Below are positions 27,333-35,337 of a stretch of DNA of 64,000 bases, piece after piece (positions within the stretch are counted from its first letter, which is position 1; every line of letters begins with the position of its first letter). The stretch comes from DATKYQ01 sp035528415 (GTDB taxonomy: Bacteria > Myxococcota > B64-G9). The DNA lies in NCBI GenBank assembly GCA_035528415.1, contig DATKYQ010000002.1, positions 62,001 through 126,000 of the forward strand, written 5' to 3'. The notes beneath the pieces are model-generated. The model was not told the origin of the DNA, searched no databases, and was given only the letters and a program-made list of their open reading frames with translations. Position numbers and translations under genes: made by a program.

Positions 27333-27650
27333 ATGGAGTACAACTTCGAGGTAGACCTGGACAACGAGAAGATCCTGGTCGACAACAGGTGGCAAACCCG
27401 CTCTGAGCTGGCCGGCATGCTCTCTTCGCGCCTGGCCTCGATGGACTATAACGTCGGCAAGCTCAGCTCGGCGATCGAGTACCTCGACAGGACGATCAAG
27501 TCGCTTCAGAACTTTTCGGCAAGGCTGACTCCCGAGACGGCCGCCCAGCTGCGCGAGAGCGCCAACCGCTCGGGGCTGCCGGTCGGGGCCGTCATCCGCG
27601 AGGCGATAATCTCCTATCTGGTAGGAGCGGCACTCAGCAAGCTGGGATAA
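27333..27650 (+). CDS. Small cytoplasmic protein with ribbon-helix-helix-like C-terminus
   Basis: The 105-residue product has no signal peptide. The first 60 residues are a short beta part and a long helix. The end (ARLTPETAAQLRESANRSGLPVGAVIREAIISYL) resembles the strand-helix-helix of CopG/Arc-type ribbon-helix-helix DNA-binding proteins, but that is a weak pattern match. ATG at 27333 follows GGAGG; an ATG at 27321 overlaps the previous stop. It may be an antitoxin-like or local regulator; no toxin gene is adjacent. Confidence 0.65.
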   Translation: MEYNFEVDLDNEKILVDNRWQTRSELAGMLSSRLASMDYNVGKLSSAIEYLDRTIKSLQNFSARLTPETAAQLRESANRSGLPVGAVIREAIISYLVGAALSKLG

Positions 27651-27665
27651 AAAGCCTGCGCCCCT

Positions 27666-28433
27666 CTACTTTTTCTCGATCGTTTCCAGGATCCAGACTT
27701 TGCCTTCCAGAAGGAAGGGCTTGCCGAAGATCGTGTCGCCCCTTTTGAACTTGCCGCTCGCCAGGTTTATCTTGGTGCGCTCGTCGGCCGGGTCGATCTT
27801 CTTGGTGTCGGGTGTCACCTTGTAAAATCCCCTGACGGAGATCTTCTTTTTCGGCTTGAAGGCATCCTTGTGCTTGCCTACTGTGGGCACGGTCACAATC
27901 AAGATGTCGATGGTTGGAAGCGGTTCGCATTTGCAGACATTCAATACCTTACCGACCAGGTTGGCAGGATCTTTCTTACGCTCTTTTGCCTTAGGCAATT
28001 CGATCTTCTTGCTGGCCCTGATCGACCCGGCACTCGACAGATCGGACAGGGCCGGGCCTCCCTCGCCGCCCAGGGAGGCCAGGGCGGCCAGGGCGTCCTT
28101 CTTGGCCTGGTCCTTGCCGATCTCGATGCCGGCCAGTTTTTCGAGCAACGCCTTTTCGGTCAGCTTGTCTCCGGAAAAAACCAGGCTGACGTCGTCTGTG
28201 GCCTTGACCGCAATGGGCGCGATCTTGTCCTTCAGCTCCCGGGCCACGGCCGGGGCGGATGCGCCGGTCTTGAGCATGAAACGGAAGTCGTCGCCGGCCT
28301 TGACCCACTCGGAGGCCAGCGCCGGGATGTACTTTCCGTCCGCTGTCTTGACCACCAGCGGCTCACCCGCCTGGCTGCCCGGCGCGACGAGCATAAGAGC
28401 GAGGCTCAATACCAACGAAATTCGTGCCAACAT
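27666..28433 (-). CDS. Exported protein, unknown function
   Basis: The 255-residue product has a signal peptide (cleavage near QAGEP) and a beta/alpha mature part rich in Lys, with a closing beta-rich segment (VRGFYKVTPD, GKVWILETIEKK). It has a lone Cys pair (CKC) near residue 170. No family recognised. AAGGAG sits 6 nt before the ATG at 28433; an ATG 6 nt earlier is also possible. Its 3' end faces the small RHH-like gene with a 15-nt gap. Confidence 0.75.
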   Translation of the reverse strand: MLARISLVLSLALMLVAPGSQAGEPLVVKTADGKYIPALASEWVKAGDDFRFMLKTGASAPAVARELKDKIAPIAVKATDDVSLVFSGDKLTEKALLEKLAGIEIGKDQAKKDALAALASLGGEGGPALSDLSSAGSIRASKKIELPKAKERKKDPANLVGKVLNVCKCEPLPTIDILIVTVPTVGKHKDAFKPKKKISVRGFYKVTPDTKKIDPADERTKINLASGKFKRGDTIFGKPFLLEGKVWILETIEKK

Positions 28434-28538
28434 GACCATCTCCTTTCCAACGGTCCGGCGGGTCAGATCGTCGGTTCTTGGCTCGGTTAAGGATAAGACG
28501 ACGGTGATGGGGTGTCAATTCATTCGTTCTCGCCTTCA

Positions 28539-28721
28539 TTAGTTCTCGCCAGAATGGCGAGAACTCAACATCGAGTATTCCAACAAGGCTGTCCATAGTT
28601 GCCTTTCATACTTTCCCGTAATAATATTGTATTGAGTTGTCGAGGTAAAATCGTATGAGATGTGACAGAGGACTCCATTCATGAAGTGAACGTGGGTTCC
28701 GCCGAAAGAAGCACACTGGAA
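28539..28721 (-). pseudogene. Probable fragment related to the metzincin gene at 30435-35006
   Basis: This is a 60-codon open stretch with no start codon context and an in-frame TGA directly upstream. Near its beginning it encodes ASFGGTHVHFMNG, matching VSFGGTHIRFMNG in the large metzincin gene (near 33085-33120), with about 28 of 36 bases alike. The remaining 45 codons match nothing seen here. The best reading is a decayed duplicate or a shuffled end left after a rearrangement; chance similarity is possible. It occupies most of the 373-bp gap between flanking genes. Confidence 0.45.
28541..28565. repeat. Perfect 10-bp inverted repeat in the intergenic region
   Basis: AGTTCTCGCC and GGCGAGAACT face each other across a 5-bp spacer. 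A third copy of the half-site (GTTCTCGCC) lies just upstream at 28525-28533 in direct orientation. There is no T-run after either arm, so it looks more like a protein-binding dyad than a terminator. It lies between the exported-protein gene and the beta-propeller lipoprotein. Confidence 0.6.
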
Positions 28722-28806
28722 TCACACGGAATTACACGGCATTGTTGAGATCGTCGGATTTGTGCTATTGTTGGTATTGGTAAGTAGAGAGTTCGAGGTT
28801 CGGGTA

Positions 28807-30411
28807 GTGAAAAAATGGCTCATACAGGCGCGAACACCTGACCTGCATACAACCCTGCCCTTTTTCCTTATTCTTCTCATGGCGGTCTTTCTTTGGGCGG
28901 GGTGCAGCGGAATCGGCCACTCCGATGGTGATGATGCCTCGGATGGTACAGATGCACTCGACTGGAAAGATGGCGGAGACAACGCTGATGAAGTGGAGGG
29001 AAGTGATGCCCTAAATGAAGGTGACGCGGTGGGCGACGGTGATGGCGATGTCGTGATCGTCGACGGCGATGGCGCCAATGGAGCAGACAACGGATGCCCG
29101 GAACAAGAGGAGTACGAAAAGTACTGTATAAACCCCAACGGCTACGAATGCGATTACGAGGGTTCCTTCTGTCGGGATGGCCAATGGCAATGCATCACAG
29201 GTGAAGAGCACCCCCCCGCGCCGCCCGGCTTCGATGACTGGGCCTGGCGTTGCAGGGTTTATATTTGTTACGCCTGGAACATACCCGAAGGGCCGGGGGA
29301 AGATTGGCAAGAAGAGCAACCATACACTCCTCCCGATCCGGCTACGCTTACCGGAGAATGGAGGATGGCAGCCGACAGCGATTCCATAGTGCCCATTGGC
29401 TGCGAGAGACAGCCACGCCAGTACGCCGAAGGAGCAAGCCTTGCGGTGGATCCCACCAATCCGGACGTGATGTATGTGGGTTTCTATCTGAACGAATCGT
29501 ACCCATCAAACAATGCATCCGGTGTATTCAAGAGTGTGGACGGCGGCCGGACGTGGTTCGAAGCGCGGGCCGGCCTCGGTTCGATGGGTTGCGTAGAAGC
29601 CTGCGAGTATGGGCCGGCTGTATACCGTCTTTACATGGATAACGATAACCCTCAGGTGCTTTTCGCCTCGACAACGGCGCGGGGTATCTATCGCACCACG
29701 GACGGAGCCAGAACATGGCAATGGGTGAACCCTGGCGGCACCTGTGTCTTCGCCGGTCCAGTGGGCAAGGGCACGAACGGCATCTACCATGCGGCCTGCG
29801 AGAAAAACCTATTTCGAAGCCTAGACGGCGGCGACACATGGGAGAAGCGCCCGGCGCCTAGTAAGCTGGGAAAGTACATCACCTCCATCGGGTTCGACAA
29901 GAGATATCCAGACCGCGTTTGGCTGGGAATGAGCGAGGGTGAGTGGCCGGTCGAAGGCGAGGGCTTTCTTTTCCTGAGCGACGACGGCGGCGAGACGTGG
30001 ACGGAGATGGGGCAGGACATCGATACCTACTGCCATGGCCAGGGAGCAGTGCGATCAATCGCCATTTGTACCGCGGATCCCGATCAGATGGCAGTTTCCG
30101 TCTTTACTTGCGGGTTGTTCCTGTCGGAGAACGGCGGTCTTACCTGGTATCTATCCGCCGCGCCGCTCGAAGGAGCGGGGGGCATGTGGTCCGGCTACGC
30201 GCCGCTTCCCGACCGCTGTCGCCTCTACTCGAACAACGGTGAAAGTTATCCTCTTTCCTGGACGGAGGATGGTGGTAAAACTTGGGAGTTCGAATTCCAA
30301 AAACCACTGGTAGAACTCTTCTTCAACCCGTTCAGCGCGGATATCATCGTGGGTATATTGAAACAGCAAGGTTTGACAGATGACTCTTTCGAGCTTTGGA
30401 TCAGGGAGTAG
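28807..30411 (+). CDS. Lipoprotein with BNR/sortilin-type beta-propeller
   Basis: The protein (534 residues from the GTG at 28807) has a lipobox (VFLWAGC), an acidic Asp/Gly-rich linker (about 45-95) and a Cys-containing segment. Then come at least six BNR-type repeats (S/T-x-D-G-G-x-T-W: SVDGGRTW, TTDGARTW, SLDGGDTW, SDDGGETW, SENGGLTW, TEDGGKTW). Such repeats form the blades of sialidase- or sortilin-type propellers; no sialidase catalytic Arg triad was identified, so it is more likely a binding or structural surface protein. The start is uncertain: the n-region is long and the ribosome site weak. Local GC is lower than in neighbours. Confidence 0.82.
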   Translation: MKKWLIQARTPDLHTTLPFFLILLMAVFLWAGCSGIGHSDGDDASDGTDALDWKDGGDNADEVEGSDALNEGDAVGDGDGDVVIVDGDGANGADNGCPEQEEYEKYCINPNGYECDYEGSFCRDGQWQCITGEEHPPAPPGFDDWAWRCRVYICYAWNIPEGPGEDWQEEQPYTPPDPATLTGEWRMAADSDSIVPIGCERQPRQYAEGASLAVDPTNPDVMYVGFYLNESYPSNNASGVFKSVDGGRTWFEARAGLGSMGCVEACEYGPAVYRLYMDNDNPQVLFASTTARGIYRTTDGARTWQWVNPGGTCVFAGPVGKGTNGIYHAACEKNLFRSLDGGDTWEKRPAPSKLGKYITSIGFDKRYPDRVWLGMSEGEWPVEGEGFLFLSDDGGETWTEMGQDIDTYCHGQGAVRSIAICTADPDQMAVSVFTCGLFLSENGGLTWYLSAAPLEGAGGMWSGYAPLPDRCRLYSNNGESYPLSWTEDGGKTWEFEFQKPLVELFFNPFSADIIVGILKQQGLTDDSFELWIRE

Positions 30412-30434
30412 AGATCCTTCTTCCGGCCGATTCC

Positions 30435-33400
30435 TCACGGTGGGCAGGACGCCTGGAGTGTGCTGAAATCGTCCAGGCACTCTCGCAACGGAAGGTCGTC
30501 CAGGTTGACGTGGTTGGCCTCCCCGATAATCTGCAAATCATCGGGTGACATGCCGTCGAACAGCAACCGTCTGTAACACATGGTCGCCGCCTGGCCCATG
30601 TTGTCGCCGATGATCTCGACATCGTTTACGTCCATGAGCGAGGCGTGGAATATTCCGTCGGCTAGTGGTAAGAAGATGAAGCCGGGAGCATTTTCGGTCC
30701 AGTCGTCGTAGGCCACGGATCCCCTGAGCTTGCCGTGGTAGAAGGCAAGGCTTACGTTTTTTACATTTTCGGAATGAACATCGAATCCAACGGCATACTC
30801 ATTTCTTGAGAACAATGTCACCCGGTCACCGTCGGAGGTGTCAGGGGGTACTTCATACGAACTCGTCAACCGGTCGAATCCCCGTACAGGAGGAAATCCC
30901 GGCAGAGTCAGCCTCGTAACATAGTACCACAACGTCCACTTGGGCACTCCAGAAGGAAGTCTTTCGACCTCTAGGGCGGGTCGGTAAGTGGTTTTTTGTA
31001 ATTTCGTTTCACCTCCGGGGTGATCGAGCCAACGCTTACTGTCGTCAAGCTTTTCATACTGGTTCACCGTGCCTTCCAGGGGACCTGTGAAAAGCCTCAT
31101 TTCATCTACTTCGTCAATAGAAATTCCTAGTAGCGAATCATCCTCGGTTCCACGGACGAAGTCGGCTCCCGGATCAAGAGCCAGTGCCACGGATGTCTGG
31201 GTATTTGACCAAAGATCTTCTGTCGGTCCAGCTGGGGTGGTTACTTGTACGGGATATTCGGTCCAGGAATTGACGTCACTGATATGTTCCGGATCCATGG
31301 CTACGACCTTAACCTTCCCCATCGCCTCCTCGCCGCCCGTTGGCGCTCCTACGCCGAATACCAGGATCTGGTCCCCGTAAACTACCGACTCTGGAGGGCT
31401 GTAGAACTCATGTTCGCCACAGTAGGGACCCGTCCATTCCGGGTAGCCGGGGAATACCACCGGCTTCTTGCAGACCACACACAACCTGTTGGTATTGTCC
31501 TTGTAGAACAGGAACAGACGATCGAATTTGCCGATCTCGAGACTGACGCCGCTCATGTCGCTGTCGACGTTTGTCGGGACGTCCACGAGATTGTTTCCAC
31601 GCCATCCTCCACACTGCGGGCTCAGGGACTCGGGGTCACAGCCCTCTTCTCTCCAGGTCGAGTACCGGATGTCTTGCTCGCCTTCCCTGACATAGAAGAC
31701 GAAGAAATCATCTCCGTGTTCTACGAGCTGTGGACCGAACCTGAGCCCAAAATCATCGACCACGACCTGACTATTGTACGAGCTTCCGGTAATGAAGTCG
31801 GCCTTGGTTGCCGTGTCTTCTTGACCGTTCCCGTTCCAATCTATCTTGACCCAGGGGACATCATCCTGAACGCCATGCCATGTCTCGTACCAGTTGGGGT
31901 GTCCCTCCAGAAAAACATGAAACGCCGAGCCGAAGGCAATGTCGAGTAACTTTGTCGATTCGTCTATTGCCGCGGGATCCAGCACGAACTCCACTTGTGC
32001 CCCGTTGCCGTCAATTATGTATCTTCTTTCCCCCTCCGAGAACCTGATTTCGTCGTCCCACTTGTATCTGTAGTTCATCAAGCTCACGTAGTGTGGCTTG
32101 TTCTCATAGTTGCTTCCCGGCTCAGTTTTTCCCCAGTGCCTCAGACCAAAATTGTGTCCCAGCTCATGGATGAAGTTCTTACCGGGTTGGTTCTCGATCA
32201 AACCTGTCTTTGATACAAAACAAAGGGTGGGTTGGCCCAAATGAGAGCGTCCTCCAGAAGAATCTGCTCCAACTGCGTAATGGAAAATTCCCTGCCGGAT
32301 AGCGCTCAAGTGACTGGAGTAGTATCCAAAAAGGTAGTCCATGCTTTCCTCGTCACAATTGGCGTGATCGCCTTCATCTGGTGTCACTGGTCCAACGCCG
32401 CCCCAATCGCCATAGGCCGAAGTCGGCGGAACTTCTACATCGTCATGTCCGTTGTCGACATGGATCGAAAAGCCGTCCCTGCCGTCGGGGTTTTCCAAGT
32501 AGCCGGGGCCACCGCTGCATTGCGATGCAACTCCCGCGGCAAACACGGCTTCGGGTGGCTCCAGAGGTTTACCATCTGGCGAATAGAAATCCGTCTCCAC
32601 GAACACATCCTTATGCAGCGGACTGGCGCCCCACGTTGGCAAGGCTTGGTCCTGGTAGCTGCTGCCGCCCGCGCGGATACCTAGTACTTCGAAACCGTCC
32701 CAGAGACCGTCGCCGTCGGTATCGCGGTTGGCTGGCGAGGTTCCGAGAGCCGTCTCGAGATCCGTGCCGAGCCCGTCGCCATCCGTATCACCGTGGCCTA
32801 CATCGTTCAGGTAAACGTCCACCGCCCACTCGCGATCGCCGGCCGGGGCGTCAAACCGCCTGTCGGACTCGACCACTATCTGTCCAAGCGTGCCGTGTTG
32901 CAAATCAGAAAGCCTGGCGCCACCGGCCATGCCGTTTCCGCTTTGATAAACTGACACCAAGGGATCCATCAGAAAGATGCCCGTCGGGACCGCCGCGGGC
33001 ATGAAGCCGGGTTTTATTTCAGTGCTTCTTTCTGGCGACGGAATGATGGCGTCGATCTCGGAGCCTACTTGCCAGCCATTCATGAATCTGATGTGGGTCC
33101 CGCCGAATGATACATTTTCACTGCGTTGTACGCGCCTGTATTCGTTGTAATTCCGGTGCTCGATCTTTTTCCAGATCGATAGGCTCCCAGTTCCCTGGTT
33201 CTCGTTTCCCGATGACATGGCGAAAAGATGAAGTGTGGATCCCAGATCGGAAGAATCGACGTCTACATGCAAGCAAGCGTTCCTGGAACCGTAAGGGTAC
33301 GGACATTCGACAATCGTTCCGTTCTCGTCGCGGCATTCGAGATTAACCGGATAGTGAATTACCACTCCACCCACCACGCGGGTCCTCCAGTGATCCATCT

Positions 33401-35006
33401 CGGTATCGCACTCGTCGTTGGCGACCAGAGTGCCCAGGTAATCGGGACCCACAAGGTACAGGGCCGGATCCGTGGAGTCCGAGTTCAGATCATCGGTATG
33501 AATGTAATAACTTCCTGCTTCTGTCGGCCCAAAGTATTCCAGGTGTACCTTGGTCGCCTTGCCGGCGAAGTGATTCGTCACCCAGACCTCCTGAAGCGGT
33601 ACAGGTACGGGGTTTATCGGGCCCCATCCCGCAACCTCGTCGGGCCGAATAATGTTGCCGGGATTGGCCGTTTCGAACTGCAAATATGTGACGTTGGCAT
33701 CCATGAAGAAACTCTCTCCCGCCACGGCCTGGCTGCCGTCTAGCTTTACGCCATCCCACTCGAAATCGAGCATGGTCCGGTATGCCATCCGCGGCGAAAG
33801 CCTGTCGGGCAGGTCGATTGTCTGTTCCCCGAGCCACACCAGTTGCCCCGTTCCAGCGTCCACCACTCCGACCCTGGCAGCCAGGGCAAAGCCGTACCTG
33901 CCGTTGTTGGCGACGTGCTGGCCCGATGGCTTGACGTCAACGAAGAGCTTTACCCTGGCGTTTTCCTTTTCCGGCACTACGATGGCGTTCTTCGCAAGCT
34001 GGGACGTGACCTGAAGCCTGCCGAGGTAACCCTCATGCCGGTAGTCTCCCGGCACCAAGGTATCGCGCGCGAAGTCGATCAGCGTCTCCAACTCGGCCGC
34101 GTCGTCCGCGACCAAGCCTACGAACTTCATCATGAAAACCTGCCGGCCGATTCGGTAGAAAGCTCGGTTCTGCCTGTGCGAATCCTCGATTCTTCCCGTA
34201 CGTTCCAGCCGCCACTGGATCCATCGGCGGACCGCCCGCGGAGCGTCGAGTTGATCTGCCGCATCTTGCATGTTCGCGATCTGCTCCTCGATCGGCGGGG
34301 GCTCGACGGTTGGGGGAATTGCCGCCCCGCAAGTCTCATAGCTTACAGAGTCCCAGTAAGAGATCGACTCCGCGCCGCCGAACACGGACAGGTTGGGCGG
34401 GATGTTGGAATTCCTGAGCTGGTCGTAGTCGACCTCGTGGAACATCTGGCCGTCCACGAAGAACCTGGCCGTTCCTTCTTTCCATACTTCGATCCTGTAG
34501 TCGTGGTAGCTGGACCAGTCGATGGCAATCGATGTGCAGCTGGGACTCTGGTCGCAAGCCGCCACACGCATCTCGCCCGTGGCAGTATTGTGCGTCAGAT
34601 CGATGCTTGCATTCTTCAAACCGTCGCTGATCCCGAAACTCACGTTCACATACGTGCCCTGCATGTAAAAGTCCTCGGCACGCACCCTAGCCTGCATGGC
34701 GTATAATTCCGCCGCCTCGAACGCATCGTCGTAGCGCCGATAACCGAAGTAGTCCATTGGATCCACGACCGGGATGACGAGTTGGCAATTGTCGATGAAA
34801 GGCTCTCCATGGCTGCCGGGGTCGATTGTCCAGGGATCCACCTGGTTGGGATCGTCCGGCAGGAGACACCCGTCGTAGCTGACGGTGTGCAACGGTTCCG
34901 CGCATTGAACCTCGGCCGTGGCCGGCGCCGCCGTGACCAGGCAGGCAGTAGCCGCAAGCAGACACAAGATTTTCGAGAAGCAGGCGTTCCTACCAAAACA
35001 GGCCAT
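30435..35006 (-). CDS. Large secreted metzincin-type zinc metalloprotease
   Basis: This 1523-residue exported protein (signal peptide to about residue 31) carries a complete metzincin signature: HELGHNFGLRH (His947, Glu948, His951, His957) and a Met-turn at SLMNYRY (Met977). The N-terminal 240 residues resemble a concanavalin-like (LamG-type) domain. Around 730-775 sit two Ca-binding thrombospondin type 3-like repeats (DTDGDGLGTDLE and DTDGDGLWDGFE). The last 450 residues are beta-rich (possible propeller), with a Cys-containing tail. It should be a secreted protease acting on extracellular protein. Its leader holds a c-di-GMP riboswitch, a terminator and a poly-C-tract promoter. Local GC is lower than average. 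Confidence 0.9.
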   Translation of the reverse strand: MACFGRNACFSKILCLLAATACLVTAAPATAEVQCAEPLHTVSYDGCLLPDDPNQVDPWTIDPGSHGEPFIDNCQLVIPVVDPMDYFGYRRYDDAFEAAELYAMQARVRAEDFYMQGTYVNVSFGISDGLKNASIDLTHNTATGEMRVAACDQSPSCTSIAIDWSSYHDYRIEVWKEGTARFFVDGQMFHEVDYDQLRNSNIPPNLSVFGGAESISYWDSVSYETCGAAIPPTVEPPPIEEQIANMQDAADQLDAPRAVRRWIQWRLERTGRIEDSHRQNRAFYRIGRQVFMMKFVGLVADDAAELETLIDFARDTLVPGDYRHEGYLGRLQVTSQLAKNAIVVPEKENARVKLFVDVKPSGQHVANNGRYGFALAARVGVVDAGTGQLVWLGEQTIDLPDRLSPRMAYRTMLDFEWDGVKLDGSQAVAGESFFMDANVTYLQFETANPGNIIRPDEVAGWGPINPVPVPLQEVWVTNHFAGKATKVHLEYFGPTEAGSYYIHTDDLNSDSTDPALYLVGPDYLGTLVANDECDTEMDHWRTRVVGGVVIHYPVNLECRDENGTIVECPYPYGSRNACLHVDVDSSDLGSTLHLFAMSSGNENQGTGSLSIWKKIEHRNYNEYRRVQRSENVSFGGTHIRFMNGWQVGSEIDAIIPSPERSTEIKPGFMPAAVPTGIFLMDPLVSVYQSGNGMAGGARLSDLQHGTLGQIVVESDRRFDAPAGDREWAVDVYLNDVGHGDTDGDGLGTDLETALGTSPANRDTDGDGLWDGFEVLGIRAGGSSYQDQALPTWGASPLHKDVFVETDFYSPDGKPLEPPEAVFAAGVASQCSGGPGYLENPDGRDGFSIHVDNGHDDVEVPPTSAYGDWGGVGPVTPDEGDHANCDEESMDYLFGYYSSHLSAIRQGIFHYAVGADSSGGRSHLGQPTLCFVSKTGLIENQPGKNFIHELGHNFGLRHWGKTEPGSNYENKPHYVSLMNYRYKWDDEIRFSEGERRYIIDGNGAQVEFVLDPAAIDESTKLLDIAFGSAFHVFLEGHPNWYETWHGVQDDVPWVKIDWNGNGQEDTATKADFITGSSYNSQVVVDDFGLRFGPQLVEHGDDFFVFYVREGEQDIRYSTWREEGCDPESLSPQCGGWRGNNLVDVPTNVDSDMSGVSLEIGKFDRLFLFYKDNTNRLCVVCKKPVVFPGYPEWTGPYCGEHEFYSPPESVVYGDQILVFGVGAPTGGEEAMGKVKVVAMDPEHISDVNSWTEYPVQVTTPAGPTEDLWSNTQTSVALALDPGADFVRGTEDDSLLGISIDEVDEMRLFTGPLEGTVNQYEKLDDSKRWLDHPGGETKLQKTTYRPALEVERLPSGVPKWTLWYYVTRLTLPGFPPVRGFDRLTSSYEVPPDTSDGDRVTLFSRNEYAVGFDVHSENVKNVSLAFYHGKLRGSVAYDDWTENAPGFIFLPLADGIFHASLMDVNDVEIIGDNMGQAATMCYRRLLFDGMSPDDLQIIGEANHVNLDDLPLRECLDDFSTLQASCPP

Positions 35007-35040
35007 GGCGACCCCTCCCTTTCATCGAGTGATTTCACTG

Positions 35041-35078
35041 AAAATAAAAAAGGCCGCCGGGAAATTTCCGGGCGGCCC
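35041..35078 (-). terminator. Intrinsic terminator downstream of the riboswitch
   Basis: On the minus strand a GC-rich hairpin (GGCCGCC at 35077-35071 with GGCGGCC at 35058-35052, extended inside by GGAAATTTCC) is followed at once by TTTTTTTATTTT. It lies 21 nt past the aptamer and about 35 nt before the metzincin ATG, the position expected for ligand-controlled attenuation. Confidence 0.85.
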
Positions 35079-35098
35079 TGCAAAATTCATATCTTGCT

Positions 35099-35181
35099 GC
35101 CATCGGCAACCTGCCTTTCCCCTGCGGGGACGCACGGCTTTGCGCTCCGGAGAAGTCTCCGGATTGCCCTTCTCGATTGGC
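35099..35181 (-). promoter_or_regulatory. Cyclic di-GMP-I (GEMM-I) riboswitch aptamer
   Basis: Read on the minus strand, the leader has every main GEMM-I element in order: GGGCAA, a P2 hairpin (CCGGAG-ACTT-CTCCGG), GCGCAAAGCC, a P3 hairpin (CCCC-GCA-GGGG inside GCC/GGC) and GGTTGCCGATGG. The P1 stem closes with GCCAATCG (35181-35174) and CGATGGC (35105-35099), one A bulged. The base before CAA is G (position 20 of the Vibrio Vc2 aptamer), the intercalating A47 is in GCAAAG and C92 is in GGTTGCC, so c-di-GMP is favoured over cGAMP, whose sensors carry A20. The P2 loop is not GNRA, so the P2-P3 contact may differ. It precedes a terminator and the metzincin gene. Confidence 0.88.
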
Positions 35182-35200
35182 TCTCTGTGTTAGCGATCTA

Positions 35201-35232
35201 ATTGTAACAAACCCAGGGGGGGGGGGCGTCAA
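35201..35232 (-). promoter_or_regulatory. Promoter of the riboswitch-metzincin transcript, with poly-C spacer
   Basis: On the minus strand, TTGACG (35232-35227) and TACAAT (35206-35201) are each one base from consensus, but the spacer is 20 bp, of which 11 are a run of C. The same -35 box, with an ideal 17-bp spacer, drives the operon at 16.1 kb. The expected transcript start, near 35194, is just ahead of the aptamer P1 stem. Slippage in the tract would change spacer length and promoter strength. Confidence 0.6.
35216..35226. repeat. 11-nt homopolymer (poly-G on plus strand)
   Basis: Eleven consecutive G on the plus strand, the longest G/C homopolymer noticed in the window, sits inside the spacer of the minus-strand metzincin promoter. 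Such tracts slip during replication and are also error-prone in sequencing. Confidence 0.85.
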
Positions 35233-35239
35233 GGGTGAA

Positions 35240-35271
35240 TAATGAGTTACTACAATAATGAGTTACTACAA
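35240..35271. repeat. Two perfect tandem copies of a 16-bp AT-rich unit
   Basis: The unit TAATGAGTTACTACAA occurs twice with no gap, next to the poly-G tract and between the divergent metzincin and SpoIID-type genes. It may be a regulator-binding site or a recent slip duplication. Confidence 0.8.
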
Positions 35272-35337
35272 GGTACGACAACTTTTATTCGCGAAGCCGG
35301 AATGGTATCCTCGCAGACGGTTAAAAGAGGAGGCGTC

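Noticed and set aside
28541..28565. Inverted repeat as an intrinsic terminator
   Set aside because: No T-run follows on either strand, and the downstream exported-protein gene does not end here.
35099..35181. cGAMP (GEMM-Ib) rather than c-di-GMP sensor
   Set aside because: The base at position 20 is G, not the A typical of cGAMP-selective members; not absolute, so a binding test would decide.
35240..35271. Tandem 16-mer as a CRISPR-like array
   Set aside because: Only two units, no spacers, no cas genes nearby.
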